Source of the DNA: Chromobacterium sinusclupearum
Lineage (GTDB): Bacteria; Pseudomonadota; Gammaproteobacteria; Burkholderiales; Chromobacteriaceae
DNA length: 64,000 bases
NCBI RefSeq assembly: GCF_002902845.1
Contig: NZ_PPTF01000008.1
Location: 1 to 64,000 of the forward strand
Direction: 5' to 3'
The position numbers and the translations under genes were made by a program. Positions 50,616 through 60,040 of this stretch are shown piece by piece. Numbering within the stretch: position 1 is the first letter of the stretch; each line of letters starts with the position of its first letter. The notes beneath the pieces are model-generated. The model was not told the origin of the DNA, made no database searches, and saw nothing but the letters and a program-made list of their open reading frames with translations.

Positions 50616-51415
50616 AGACCGTTGACTTTGTTAATGAGAGAGCCATACGAAAAGAGTATGTGCGTAGACGCGCTTGCGTTCTGTTGAAGTTGATTGAGTA
50701 TCCAGACAACTGCTTGTAGATCTGAGTCGGTCGTCAGGAGATGGTATGTGCCAAGAGTGATAGACTCGGCTGTACCAGCTCCGCAATCATGCAGAGTCAT
50801 GCCATCCTGTACACGGACGATTAGACAGGAACCTGCCACATGAATGAAGTTCGGGCGTCTGCTCAGTGGAATCTCAGGATGCGTTCCGTAGTATTCATTT
50901 ATGTACGCGAGCAAAGTATTTGGTGCGATGCCCTTTGAGGCATACACTATTTTCACAGGCCAATCGTCATAGTTCTTGATCTTTAGAAGAACATTTACTC
51001 GTCCATCCAACGCTCTTGTTGGTGGGATCGAAGCGATGCCGCCAAGCGCGTCAAAAAGTTCAACCCGGTTTAGCGTTGATTTGACTGACACGACGCCAAG
51101 AGTACCCTCAACGGGCGAAAAGGATTTTCCGGAGCCATCCTTATTATGGAAATTGAAACGGGGAGCAGTGTCGGTAGTAATGATGATGTCGAGTTGCTTG
51201 GATTCGGCGCCATCATCATCAAATAGGAAACCACCCAAGAACACGTTGCATTTCGATGGCGCGTGTTGTTTCAGAAACTCTGCATAGGCAAGCTCGCGGG
51301 ACATCCCAATGTCTGTTGTATTCGCGAATACTGATGCCGCATCGGCTTCACCGCGAAGCACCTCGGCTACTTTTATGTAGTAGCTGCGGAGTCGGTCGAA
51401 GAAGTTCTGTGCCAT
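50609..51415 (-). CDS. Cassette-borne DUF6602-like protein
   Basis: A 268-residue soluble protein from the ATG at 51415 (a TTG-started frame extends ten codons further, across the cassette boundary, and is rejected). ISRELAYAEFLKQ-like MSRELAYAEFLKQHAP, then NVFLGGFLFDDDGAESKQLD with IIITTD, and GTLGVVSVKSTLNRVELFDA resemble DUF6602 proteins, which look like a PD-(D/E)xK nuclease fold. The usual acidic residue before the Lys (ExK) is Ser here (SVK), so catalysis may be impaired. Its TAA is within the attC R'' and its ATG lies 9 bases after the matching GTTAGGGC, making it a textbook cassette. A defence role is inference from family context. Confidence 0.75.
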   Translation of the reverse strand: MAQNFFDRLRSYYIKVAEVLRGEADAASVFANTTDIGMSRELAYAEFLKQHAPSKCNVFLGGFLFDDDGAESKQLDIIITTDTAPRFNFHNKDGSGKSFSPVEGTLGVVSVKSTLNRVELFDALGGIASIPPTRALDGRVNVLLKIKNYDDWPVKIVYASKGIAPNTLLAYINEYYGTHPEIPLSRRPNFIHVAGSCLIVRVQDGMTLHDCGAGTAESITLGTYHLLTTDSDLQAVVWILNQLQQNASASTHILFSYGSLINKVNGLP

Positions 51416-51423
51416 GTGCAGGT

Positions 51424-51431
51424 GCCCTAAC
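51424..51431 (-). other. Cassette boundary core site GTTAGGGC
   Basis: GTTAGGGC on the minus strand lies directly before the DUF6602-like gene and is the exact complement of the R'' core (GCCCTAAC) at that gene's other end, as required for a cassette that was once a circle. A similar GTTAGGC occurs at 51560-51554. No partner arm was found here, so whether this is attI, a worn attC or a secondary site is open. Confidence 0.6.
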
Positions 51432-51972
51432 TTGTAATTAGCCAACCTAAATGACGGATGAAAACACCCACATATTGGTGTATAAAAATCACACCTTCAA
51501 GTTTTTTCATTTGAAATCAAAAAGATATCAACCATCTCTCTTTTTTTGTATGGGCCTAACATTGGACGAAAAACACCACTTACCAGGGGCTGTGGGAAAG
51601 CTGCGTTTGCAGGAACAGATTCGTGCCCGTATTCTCCCAAAGGGGTCCGTAATTTTTAATAATTGGCATAAGTAAACAAATAGAGAATTAATATGGTAGA
51701 AGAAATTTTACAGCTTAAACTTGCGACTCTCCCGACAGTGCCGGGGAAATATCATCGTACCTCACCCCAAGCCATACCATTAAGACTTTATCATTAAAAT
51801 AATCATGCCGCCAATTAACACTCAGCACTTGCGCACCGAGCAATCGCATATGGACCGCCTTCGCCGCTTCATTCTGCTTCATGGCAAGCACACCTGCACG
51901 GCTGGTCAAGTGCACGAAACAAAGCTGAGGCGCGGCGTACGCTTACCCTGCCCCCCTTCCAATACATAGCGC
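51432..51972. other. AT-rich remnant region upstream of the cassettes
   Basis: About 540 bases with lower GC than either flank. A 74-codon plus-strand frame (51451-51675) and a 66-codon minus-strand frame (51715-51915) are present, but neither has a recognised motif or a ribosome site. The region is likely decayed foreign DNA. No integrase remnant could be recognised. Confidence 0.4.
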
Positions 51973-52006
51973 AAAAACGCCCTCCAACCACTAAGGCGGG
52001 AAGGCG
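51973..52006 (-). terminator. Terminator of the glutamine-synthetase-family gene
   Basis: On the minus strand CGCCTTCC pairs with GGAGGGCG (one G-U pair) and is followed by TTTTTG. It lies about 20-50 bases past the stop of the gene at 52027. Confidence 0.65.
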
Positions 52007-52026
52007 TGTACGCATGGCTAATACGA

Positions 52027-53367
52027 TTAGACGTGCAATAGCAGGAAGCGCCGCTCCCACGGGCTGATCACGTCGAAGTACTCGCGGTACTCGGCTTCCT
52101 TGATCGCCGCGTAGGTTTCGACGAAATGCTCGCCGAACAGCTCCGCCAGCGGCTTGCAGCGCAGCAGCATGTCGATGGCGTCGTCCAGGTGGCGCGGCAG
52201 CTGGTGCGGCTGTTCGTAGGCGCTGCCGGACAGCGGCTCGGACGGATCCGTCTTCTCCAGCATGCCCAGGTAGCCGCAGGCCAGGCTAGCGGCCATCGCC
52301 AGGTACGGATTGACGTCCACGCCGGCCAGGCGGTTTTCCACTCGCCGCGCTTCCGGGCCGGAGTGCGGCACGCGCAGGCCGCAGGTGCGGTTGTCGTAGC
52401 CCCAGCTCAGGTTGATCGGCGCCGAGGTGTAGCGGCTGAGGCGGCGGTAGGAGTTCACATACGGCGCGAAAAAGGGCATGGCCGCCGGCAGGTACTTTTG
52501 CAGGCCGCCGATGAAGTGCAGGAAGGCCGGCGACGGTTCGCCATTGTCCTGGCTGAAGATGTTGCGCCCGCTGGCAATGTCCACCACGCTCTGGTGCATG
52601 TGCATGGCGCTGCCGGGCTGGCCCTGCATGGGCTTGGCCATGAAGGTGGCGTACATATTGTTGCGGATGGCCACTTCGCGCACGGTGCGCTTGAACAGGA
52701 AAACCTGGTCGGCCAGCTGCAGCGGATCGCCGTGGTCCAGGTTGATCTCCATCTGGGCGGTGCCCATCTCATGGATCAAGGTATCCAGCGCCAGGCCCTG
52801 GGCCTCGCACCAGTCGTACATCACGTCGAAGATGTCGTCGTATTCGTTGACGGCGTCGATGGAAAAGCTCTGCATGCCGGCTTCGGTGCGGCGGGTGCGG
52901 CCCACCGGCGGGCGCAGCGGCAGGTCTTCGTCGGGCTGGATCTCCACCAGGTAGAACTCCATCTCCGGCGCGATCACCGCCTTCCAGCCCTTGTCCTCAT
53001 ACAGCTTCAGGATGCGCTTGAGCACATTGCGCGGGGCCAGGTCCACCGCCTGGCCGTCAAAGCTGTAGCAGTCGTGAATGATCTGCGCCGTCGGCTCGCG
53101 GTTCCACGGCACCGGGCGCAGCGTGCTGGCGTCCGGGATCAGCTTCATGTCGGGATCGGCCACGGAGGTGAAATCGCGGTCCGGGTAATCGCCGGTCACC
53201 GTCATCGACAGCACGGCCTCCGGCAGGCGCAGCCCCTCGGCGGGGTTGTATTTGTGGCGCGGCACGATCTTGCCGCGGGCGAGGCCGGTCATGTCCGGAA
53301 TCAGACACTCCACCTCGGTGATATGGTGTTCGTCAAGCCATTGATTGATGGTATGGGCACTGTCCAT
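52027..53367 (-). CDS. Glutamine synthetase family protein (glutamate-putrescine ligase-like)
   Basis: A 446-residue ATP-dependent ligase related to GlnA and nearer to PuuA/SpuI/PauA. Motifs: ECLIPDMTGLARGKIVP, WKAVIAPEMEFYLVEI, MGTAQMEINLDHGDPLQLAD, ATFMAKPMQGQPGSAMHMHQ, NSYRRLSRYTSAP and NRTCGLRVPHSGPEARRVE with VDVNPYLAMAASLA. It lacks the adenylylation-site region of GlnA. AGAGG precedes the ATG at 53367; the frame runs further upstream but without family sequence. PuuA-type enzymes glutamylate putrescine for catabolism, which fits the agmatine deiminase-like gene on the far side of the cassettes. The exact amine substrate is not predictable. Confidence 0.85.
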   Translation of the reverse strand: MDSAHTINQWLDEHHITEVECLIPDMTGLARGKIVPRHKYNPAEGLRLPEAVLSMTVTGDYPDRDFTSVADPDMKLIPDASTLRPVPWNREPTAQIIHDCYSFDGQAVDLAPRNVLKRILKLYEDKGWKAVIAPEMEFYLVEIQPDEDLPLRPPVGRTRRTEAGMQSFSIDAVNEYDDIFDVMYDWCEAQGLALDTLIHEMGTAQMEINLDHGDPLQLADQVFLFKRTVREVAIRNNMYATFMAKPMQGQPGSAMHMHQSVVDIASGRNIFSQDNGEPSPAFLHFIGGLQKYLPAAMPFFAPYVNSYRRLSRYTSAPINLSWGYDNRTCGLRVPHSGPEARRVENRLAGVDVNPYLAMAASLACGYLGMLEKTDPSEPLSGSAYEQPHQLPRHLDDAIDMLLRCKPLAELFGEHFVETYAAIKEAEYREYFDVISPWERRFLLLHV

Positions 53368-53726
53368 AAAGCCTCTGTTACGTGTGCGCGCCCGAACTGC
53401 TGAGCAGTTGGGCCGGATGGGCCAGCGTGTGTCGCCTGCCTGCCTGAAGCAGGAACAGGGTGCGCTCGGCCAGTTGCGGCGGCTTGGCCGCCTTTGAAAA
53501 AATGGTGGAAGACCGGCCTTGCCGGTGGCGCTGCTGCAAAATGATCCCCCTTTCGTGATAAAGATTTGGCAAATTTCGCGTTCAAGATTTTGAACGCTTC
53601 TCCATCCTAGCCAGCCCTTTTGGCTGCCTGCAACGGGCAAGACGTTTCTTTTGGTCAATCATGGTCAACAATAGGACAAACAACGCAACAGGACGGCGGC
53701 GTGAAAGTGAATTAGAATTAAACGAT

Positions 53727-56700
53727 ATGAATACTGATGCCCATGCCAACCAGGCCGTCCCCTCACCCAATCCCCGCAAACCTCGTCGCTGGCTGCGCTG
53801 GCTGGCGCTAGCCGTTGCCTTGCTGCTGGCCTTCTGGGCCTTTTTGGGCCTGGCCGCGCCGCATTTATTGCAGCAGGCCGCGTCGGACTGGGCCCGCAAG
53901 CATGGCCGGCAGCTGGCCATCGCCGAGGTTCGCATCGTGCCCTGGAGCATGGAGCTGACGCTGAACGGCGTCGCCCTGCGCGAAGCCGACGGCCGCCCCT
54001 TGTTCATGGCGCGCCGCCTGTACCTGAATGCCGACCTGTATGCGCTGCTGCTGGGCCGCTGGCAAGCCAGCGAATTCACGCTGGATACGCCGCAGCTGTG
54101 GCTGGAGCGCGACGCCCAAGGCAAGTGGAACTGGGAAAAGCTGGCGGCGGATATCTCTGGACCAGCCAGACTAGACAGCGGTTCCACACCGGAGAAACTG
54201 CCCCGGCTGAAAATCGACGGGATCAATCTGCGCGGCGGCCAAATCCGCGTCAGCGACCATGAAGTCGGCCAGGCCGAGCGCTTCCGGCTGATGCCGATCA
54301 ATCTGAGCCTGAGCAACCTGTCCACGCTGGCGGAAAACGGCCGCTACGCGCTGCATGCGGAGCTGGAAGGCGGCGGCCGCTTCGACTGGCGCGGCAGCAT
54401 GCAGCTGCAGCCGCTGCAATCGAGCGGAGAGGCGCACATCGGCAGCCTGCCCTTGGCCACCGCCTGGGACTACGTCCATCCCTACTTCGCCGTCGACAAG
54501 CCGGAAGGCGCGCTGACCGTGGACGCGCGCTACCAGCTCGACCTGAGCGGAAAAACGCCTGAGCTGACGGTATCGTCACTGAACGCCAGCCTGCAGCGCC
54601 TGAAGCTGAAAGGACCGGGCGGCAGCGCGCTGGAGCTGCCTGAGCTGAAAGTGGAAGGCGGCGCGCTGGATCTGTCCCACGCCCTGTTGACCGTGGACCG
54701 CATCGAACTGAACGGCGGCCAGGTCAGCGCCGGCCGCAACGCGGCGGGCCAGCTGAACTGGCTGCAGGCATTGCGGCTGCCGCCTGCGGCGCCGGCCAAG
54801 CCCAGCAAGGTCTCGCCCTGGCTGGTCAAGGTGGAGAGCATACGCCTCAACAACTGGCATGCTGCCTGGACCGACCAGACCTTCATCCAGCCGCTGAAAC
54901 TGGAAACCGACATCCCGCGCCTGCAGACCAAGCTGAGCCTGGACCCAGAGCATGGCATGCGGCTGGAAAACGCCGGGCTGCAGCTGGCCGACCTGCAACT
55001 GAGCAGCGGCGGCGTATCGTGGCTGAGCCTGCCCCGCGCCGAGCTGTCGCCGACGCGGATAGACCTGAAACAACGCCAGCTCGAGCCGGGCGACCTCGCG
55101 CTGAACGGTCTGCAACTGACGCTGCAGCGCGAACGCGACGGCAAGCTGCAGTTGCAGAAGCTGCTGGCGCAGCGGCGGCAAGCTCCCGCTAAACCGTCGG
55201 CAAACGGTCCGGCATGGGCGCTGCCCTACCCCGATATCGAACTGCAAAACGGCAGTCTGCGCTGGCGCGATCTCAGCCTGCCCAAACCGCTGGAATACCG
55301 CCTGGAAAAGCTGAACGGCGAGCTGGAAGTCAACGATGACGACAAGCTGTCGCTGGACCTGTCCGCCCGCGCCGGCAGCGGCGGACTGAGCGCCAAGCTC
55401 GATATCGATCCAGCCAAGCCCGCCGCGCGCGGCAGCATCAAACTGGATGCCCTGCCGTTGGCGCCGCTGGCCCCGTATGGCCTGACCGGCACCCCGCTGA
55501 AGCTGTCCGGCGGCGCCGCCAGCGCCGACCTCAAGCTGGACGCCGCCTCCGCCGCCAAATGGCAGCTGTCCGGCCAGCTCCGGCTGGCCAAGATGACGCT
55601 GCAGGAGCCGGGCGAGCCGCTGCCCTTGCTGGGCTGGAACAGCCTGAGCCTGAGCCAGCTGCAGGCCCAGGGCATGCCGCTGAAAGTCAGCATCAACGAC
55701 GTGCGGCTGGATCAGCCGCGAGCCCGGCTGATCCTGGACCCGCAGCGCCGGCTGAACTGGCAGCAAATCTTCGCCGGCAGGCCAGGCGGCAAGCCGGCAT
55801 CGGCGCCATCCGCGCCGCTGCCGCAGGTCGACGTGCACAGCATCCATGTGCAGAACGGCGCGGTGGAGTTCGCCGACCACGGCATGACCCCGGACTTCGC
55901 CACCCGCATGCATCACCTGCGCGGCAGCATTCAGAACCTGTCCACCCGCGCCGGCGGCCGCGGCCGCATCACGCTGGACGGCGCGGTGGATCAGTACGGC
56001 GAGGTCAAGGTGCGCGGCGCGTTGTCGCCGATGTCGCCCACCGACAGCACCGACATCGTGCTGGACTTCCACAACCTGGCGCTGAATAACCTCAATCCGT
56101 ACTCGATGAACTTTGCCGGCTGGCAGGTCAAGGACGGCAAGCTGTCGCTGGAATTGCGCTACCTGCTGGACCACCGCCAGCTCAAGGGCGAGAACCGCAT
56201 CGTGATCGACTCCATCCAGCTGGGCGAGGAGCTGAAGGGCGACAAAGGCCCGCACCTGCCGCTGCGGCTGGCCGTGGCGCTGCTGGAAGACAGCAACGGC
56301 CGCATCGATCTGGACCTGCCGGTGGCCGGCAGCCTGGACGATCCGCAGTTCAGCTACGGCCAGGTGATCTGGAAAGCCTTCGTCAACATCGTCACCAAGG
56401 TGGCCACCGCGCCGTTCCGCGCCCTGGGCGCGCTGCTGGGCGGAGAAGGCTTCGACGACATCCGCTTCGTCGCCGGCGAGGCCCATGTCAGCCCGCCGGA
56501 GCGCGAAAAGCTGGACAAGGTGGCGGCCTTGATGGCCAAGCGGCCCAAGATGCAGATCGCCATCGCCGGCGGCTACGCGCCGGACGCGGACAGCAAACAG
56601 CTGGCGCGCGCCCGCGTCGACTCGGCGGTGCTGGCCGCCGCCGGCCATCCGCCGCTGGACGACGAGCCGCTGCCGGTGCTGGACCTGAAGGACGCGCAGA

Positions 56701-57008
56701 CGCAATCGGCCATCAAGACCGTGTACGGCCGCCTCATCGGCCGGATGAAGCTGCTGGGCCATGTGCTGAAGCCGGGCGGTCCGTCCGGCGAGGCGCTGGC
56801 CAAGCAGCTGCGCGATGAAATGCTGGCCGCCCAGCAAGTCAGCCAGGCCGATCTCGTCAAGCTGGCGAGCCAGCGCGCGGACAACGCCCGCAAGGTGATG
56901 CTGCGCCACCAGCCGGAGCTGGCGGATCGCATCGCGCTGGATGCGCCGCAAAAGACATCGGCCAACCGCGACGGCGTGGAACTGGCGGTCAAAATCACCG
57001 CGAAATAG
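53727..57008 (+). CDS. Large AsmA-like DUF748 protein
   Basis: A 1093-residue envelope protein. After a short basic N-terminus one membrane segment (WLRWLALAVALLLAFWAFLG, about 22-45) anchors a very long periplasmic part of repeated amphipathic beta-strands with many LxLxxL steps, as in AsmA/TamB-like bridge proteins. DUF748-type patterns include VRGALSPMSPTDSTDIVLD and YSMNFAGWQVKDGKLSL. The last 150 residues resemble an OmpA-like region (VSPPEREKLDKVAALMAKRP). Such proteins are thought to support lipid transport or envelope integrity. The start may instead be 53661; neither has a good ribosome site. It is divergent from the ligase gene. Confidence 0.8.
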   Translation: MNTDAHANQAVPSPNPRKPRRWLRWLALAVALLLAFWAFLGLAAPHLLQQAASDWARKHGRQLAIAEVRIVPWSMELTLNGVALREADGRPLFMARRLYLNADLYALLLGRWQASEFTLDTPQLWLERDAQGKWNWEKLAADISGPARLDSGSTPEKLPRLKIDGINLRGGQIRVSDHEVGQAERFRLMPINLSLSNLSTLAENGRYALHAELEGGGRFDWRGSMQLQPLQSSGEAHIGSLPLATAWDYVHPYFAVDKPEGALTVDARYQLDLSGKTPELTVSSLNASLQRLKLKGPGGSALELPELKVEGGALDLSHALLTVDRIELNGGQVSAGRNAAGQLNWLQALRLPPAAPAKPSKVSPWLVKVESIRLNNWHAAWTDQTFIQPLKLETDIPRLQTKLSLDPEHGMRLENAGLQLADLQLSSGGVSWLSLPRAELSPTRIDLKQRQLEPGDLALNGLQLTLQRERDGKLQLQKLLAQRRQAPAKPSANGPAWALPYPDIELQNGSLRWRDLSLPKPLEYRLEKLNGELEVNDDDKLSLDLSARAGSGGLSAKLDIDPAKPAARGSIKLDALPLAPLAPYGLTGTPLKLSGGAASADLKLDAASAAKWQLSGQLRLAKMTLQEPGEPLPLLGWNSLSLSQLQAQGMPLKVSINDVRLDQPRARLILDPQRRLNWQQIFAGRPGGKPASAPSAPLPQVDVHSIHVQNGAVEFADHGMTPDFATRMHHLRGSIQNLSTRAGGRGRITLDGAVDQYGEVKVRGALSPMSPTDSTDIVLDFHNLALNNLNPYSMNFAGWQVKDGKLSLELRYLLDHRQLKGENRIVIDSIQLGEELKGDKGPHLPLRLAVALLEDSNGRIDLDLPVAGSLDDPQFSYGQVIWKAFVNIVTKVATAPFRALGALLGGEGFDDIRFVAGEAHVSPPEREKLDKVAALMAKRPKMQIAIAGGYAPDADSKQLARARVDSAVLAAAGHPPLDDEPLPVLDLKDAQTQSAIKTVYGRLIGRMKLLGHVLKPGGPSGEALAKQLRDEMLAAQQVSQADLVKLASQRADNARKVMLRHQPELADRIALDAPQKTSANRDGVELAVKITAK

Positions 57009-57021
57009 CGACGCGGCGTTG

Positions 57022-57044
57022 CGGCTGCGGTACAATCGCAGCCG
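57022..57044 (+). other. Hairpin after the DUF748 gene
   Basis: CGGCTGCG and CGCAGCCG form a perfect 8-bp stem around GTACAAT, 14 bases past the DUF748 stop. There is no T-run; a TACAAT hexamer lies in the loop. Confidence 0.5.
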
Positions 57045-57078
57045 GCACACAACACAATAGCTTGCGTTTCAACACCGG

Positions 57079-57114
57079 ACGGCGTAACAACATATAGTGT
57101 GCTACGCCGTTTTT
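57079..57114 (+). terminator. Terminator between DUF748 gene and nrdJ
   Basis: ACGGCGTA (57079-57086) pairs with TACGCCGT (57103-57110) and is followed by TTTT. The 16-base loop contains ACATATAGTGT, which resembles an NrdR box half. It lies 59 bases before the nrdJ start, so nrdJ must have a promoter very close by or be controlled through this structure. Confidence 0.7.
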
Positions 57115-57172
57115 CATGCCCACGCAGCCATGCCGTCGTCGTCGAACACCGTTTCAGAAGGATGAGCGTTCC

Positions 57173-60025
57173 ATGCAGCAGGAAAACATCGCCGCCATGG
57201 CGGAGCAGGACATCTCGCGCGAGGTGTTGCTGGAGAAATACGCCAAGAACGGCGAACAAAGCGTCAGCGAAGTCCGCCACCGTGTCGCCCGCGCGCTGGC
57301 CGCGCTGGAAAAAGACCCGGCCCGTTTCGAGCCGCTGTTTTTCGAGGCGCTGGACAAGGGCTTCATCCCGGGCGGCCGCATCAACTCCGCCGCCGGCACC
57401 GAACTCTCCGCCACGCTGATCAACTGCTTCGTGCAGCCGGTGGGCGACTCCGTCTCCGAAACCGAGCGCGGCAAGGTAGGCATCTACCAGGCGCTGCTGC
57501 AGGCGGCCGAAACCATGCGCCGCGGCGGCGGCGTGGGCTACAACTTCTCGCGCATCCGCCCCAAGGGCGCGCACGTGAAGGGCACCAATAGCCGCGCTTC
57601 CGGCCCGGTGTCGTACATGCGCGTGTTCGACCGCAGCTGCGAGACGGTGGAATCGGCCGGCGCCCGCCGCGGCGCGCAGATGGGCGTGCTGGATATCAGC
57701 CATCCGGACGTGGAAGACTTCATCCACGCCAAGGACCAGGGCGACCTGCGCAACTTCAATATCTCGGTCGGCGTGTCCGACGACTTCATGCGCGCGGTGG
57801 AAGCGGACGGCGACTGGCAGCTGACCCACGCGGTGCCGCCGAACTCCGACGCCTTCCCGGGCAGCTTCCAGCGCGAAGACGGCCTGTGGGTGTACCGCAC
57901 CGTGCGCGCCCGCGAGCTTTGGCGGCAGATCATGGCCTCCACTTACGACCATGCCGAGCCGGGCGTGCTGTTCATGACCCGCATCAACCAGGACAACAAT
58001 CTGTCCTACTGCGAAGTCATCGAATCCACCAACCCCTGCGGCGAACAGCCGTTGCCGGACTACGGCTGCTGCGACCTCGGCTCGATCAACCTCACCCGCC
58101 ACGTGCGTGCGCCGTTCGGCGAGCAGGCCAGCTTCGACTTCAAGTCGTTCGAGAAAGTGGTGCGGATGGCCATCCGCATGCTGGACAACGTGCTGGACCT
58201 GACGGTCTGGCCCTTGCCGGAACAGCAGCGCGAGGCGATGAACAAGCGCCGCGTCGGCCTGGGCTTCACCGGCCTGGGCGACGCGCTGATCATGCTGAAG
58301 ATACGCTACGACAGCGAGGAGGGCCGCCGCTTCGCCGCCCGCATCGCCGAAACCATGCGCGACGCGGCCTATGACGCGTCGGTGGACCTGGCCATCGAGA
58401 AAGGCGCCTTCCCGCTGTTCGACGCCGAGAAGTACCTGGCCGCGCCACACTGCGCCAGCCGGCTGCCGGAGAAGATCCAGGCGCGCATCCGCAAGCACGG
58501 CATCCGCAACTCACACCTGTTGTCCATCGCGCCCACCGGCACCATCTCGCTGGCCTTCGCCGACAATGCCTCCAACGGCATCGAGCCGCCGTTCTCGTGG
58601 TTCTACACCCGCAAAAAGCGGATGGCGGACAACACGCAGCAGGAATACCTGGTGGAAGACCACGCCTACCGCGTGTGGCGCATGCAGGGCGGCGACACCG
58701 CCAAACTGCCGGATTACTTCGTCTCCGCGCTGGAGATGAGCGCGCTGGACCATATGCGCATGGTGGCCGCCGTGGCCCCGTATGTGGACACCGCCATCTC
58801 CAAGACCGTCAACGTGCCGGCCGACTATCCGTTCGAGGACTTCGAGAGCCTGTACCTGGAAGCCTGGCGCGCGGGCCTGAAGGGCATCACCACCTACCGG
58901 CCCAACAATGTGCTGGGTTCGGTGCTGTCGGTGGAGCCGGCGCAATCCGCCGCCGCGCCGCAGGACCTGTCCGGCGCCGCCAGCGACCCGGACCGCCGCG
59001 TCACGCTGAACACCGCGCCGACGCCGGCGCTGTCCAGCCTGAAATGGCCGAACCGCCCCAAGCTGAAGGAAGGCAACCCGTCCTGGACCTTCATGGTGGA
59101 AGGTGATGCCGGCGATTTCGCCGTGGTGGTGGGCCATATGGAAAACGGCCGCGCCACGCCATTTGAATGCTGGGTCAACGCCACGGACGAACAGCGCGGC
59201 CTGTCCGCCATCGCCAAGACCCTGTCGATGGACATGCGCTGCCGCGACCGCGCCTGGCTGGCCGCCAAGCTGGACGCGCTGTCGCGCACCAATGGCGACA
59301 AGCGCTACCGCTTCGCGCTGGGCGACAAGACCATACACGCCACCTCGGCCGCCGCCGCGCTGGGCCAGGTGGTGCGCCACCGCGTGGAGCAATTGGGCGC
59401 GCTGACGCTGGAAGCCGGCGAAGCCACGCCGGTGATGGACGCCCTGTTCGCGCGCAAGGAGCCGAAGTCCGGCAGCGACGGCACCATGAGCTGGTCGGTG
59501 GATGTGGTGAACCCGCAAACCGGCGACGACTTCGTGCTGTTCGTCAAAGAGCTGGTGCTGCCCAATGGCAAGCGCCGCCCGTACTCGGTATGGCTGGCGG
59601 GCGCGTATCCGCGCGAACTGGACGGCCTGTGCAAGATGCTGTCGCTCGACATGCGGGTGATCGACCCGGCCTGGATCGGCCTGAAGCTGCGCAAGCTATT
59701 GAACTACGCCGAGCCGCAAGGCGACTTCTTCGCCCGCATCCCGGGCATGGAAAAATCGCAAAGCTGGCCGTCCACCGTCGCCTACCTGGCGCGGCTGATC
59801 ATCCACCGCTACGCCATGCTGGGCGTGCTGACCGAAGAAGGCGTGCCGGTGGAGGAAATGGGCGTGATGGTGCCGGAACAGAGCGACCTGTTCGCCCTGG
59901 AAGCGCCATCCATGCTCAAGCCGCTGGCCGGCAAGGCCTGCCCGGAATGCGGCAACCACGCCTTGATCAAGAAGGACGGCTGCGAGTTCTGCACCGCCTG
60001 CGGCCATGTGGGGGCCTGCGGCTAA
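57173..60025 (+). CDS. nrdJ: Adenosylcobalamin-dependent (class II) ribonucleotide reductase
   Basis: A 950-residue enzyme reducing ribonucleotides with or without oxygen. Active-site motifs: [16 protein letters not shown] with the first redox Cys, [56 protein letters not shown] (radical Cys and Glu) and [20 protein letters not shown]. The C-terminus holds a zinc-ribbon-like CPECG...CEFCTACG, which may carry the shuttle cysteines. AGAAGGA precedes the ATG at 57173; the in-frame start at 57116 lies right at the terminator and is rejected. No nrdAB or nrdDG lies in the window. The enzyme needs B12; no cobalamin riboswitch was recognised upstream. Confidence 0.94.
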   Translation: MQQENIAAMAEQDISREVLLEKYAKNGEQSVSEVRHRVARALAALEKDPARFEPLFFEALDKGFIPGGRINSAAGTELSATLINCFVQPVGDSVSETERGKVGIYQALLQAAETMRRGGGVGYNFSRIRPKGAHVKGTNSRASGPVSYMRVFDRSCETVESAGARRGAQMGVLDISHPDVEDFIHAKDQGDLRNFNISVGVSDDFMRAVEADGDWQLTHAVPPNSDAFPGSFQREDGLWVYRTVRARELWRQIMASTYDHAEPGVLFMTRINQDNNLSYCEVIESTNPCGEQPLPDYGCCDLGSINLTRHVRAPFGEQASFDFKSFEKVVRMAIRMLDNVLDLTVWPLPEQQREAMNKRRVGLGFTGLGDALIMLKIRYDSEEGRRFAARIAETMRDAAYDASVDLAIEKGAFPLFDAEKYLAAPHCASRLPEKIQARIRKHGIRNSHLLSIAPTGTISLAFADNASNGIEPPFSWFYTRKKRMADNTQQEYLVEDHAYRVWRMQGGDTAKLPDYFVSALEMSALDHMRMVAAVAPYVDTAISKTVNVPADYPFEDFESLYLEAWRAGLKGITTYRPNNVLGSVLSVEPAQSAAAPQDLSGAASDPDRRVTLNTAPTPALSSLKWPNRPKLKEGNPSWTFMVEGDAGDFAVVVGHMENGRATPFECWVNATDEQRGLSAIAKTLSMDMRCRDRAWLAAKLDALSRTNGDKRYRFALGDKTIHATSAAAALGQVVRHRVEQLGALTLEAGEATPVMDALFARKEPKSGSDGTMSWSVDVVNPQTGDDFVLFVKELVLPNGKRRPYSVWLAGAYPRELDGLCKMLSLDMRVIDPAWIGLKLRKLLNYAEPQGDFFARIPGMEKSQSWPSTVAYLARLIIHRYAMLGVLTEEGVPVEEMGVMVPEQSDLFALEAPSMLKPLAGKACPECGNHALIKKDGCEFCTACGHVGACG

Positions 60026-60040
60026 GTCAGGCTCCATCTT

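Noticed and set aside
51554-51560. Second GTTAGGC core on the minus strand
   Set aside because: Matches the attC R' consensus, but no paired arm was found within 150 bases, so it is not called as a site.
51451-51675. 74-codon plus-strand frame in the AT-rich patch
   Set aside because: No ribosome site, no known motif, and it lies in low-GC remnant DNA. Kept only within the region description.
53661-53726. Earlier start for the DUF748 protein
   Set aside because: Possible, but it adds 22 polar residues before the membrane anchor and has no better ribosome site than 53727.
54576-57050. 824-codon minus-strand frame opposite the DUF748 gene
   Set aside because: Antisense shadow; the plus-strand frame has a membrane anchor and recognisable family patterns.
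57009-57172. Cobalamin riboswitch before the B12-dependent nrdJ
   Set aside because: The gap is only 164 bases and shows no B12-box-like conserved core; the hairpins present are better explained as terminator structures.
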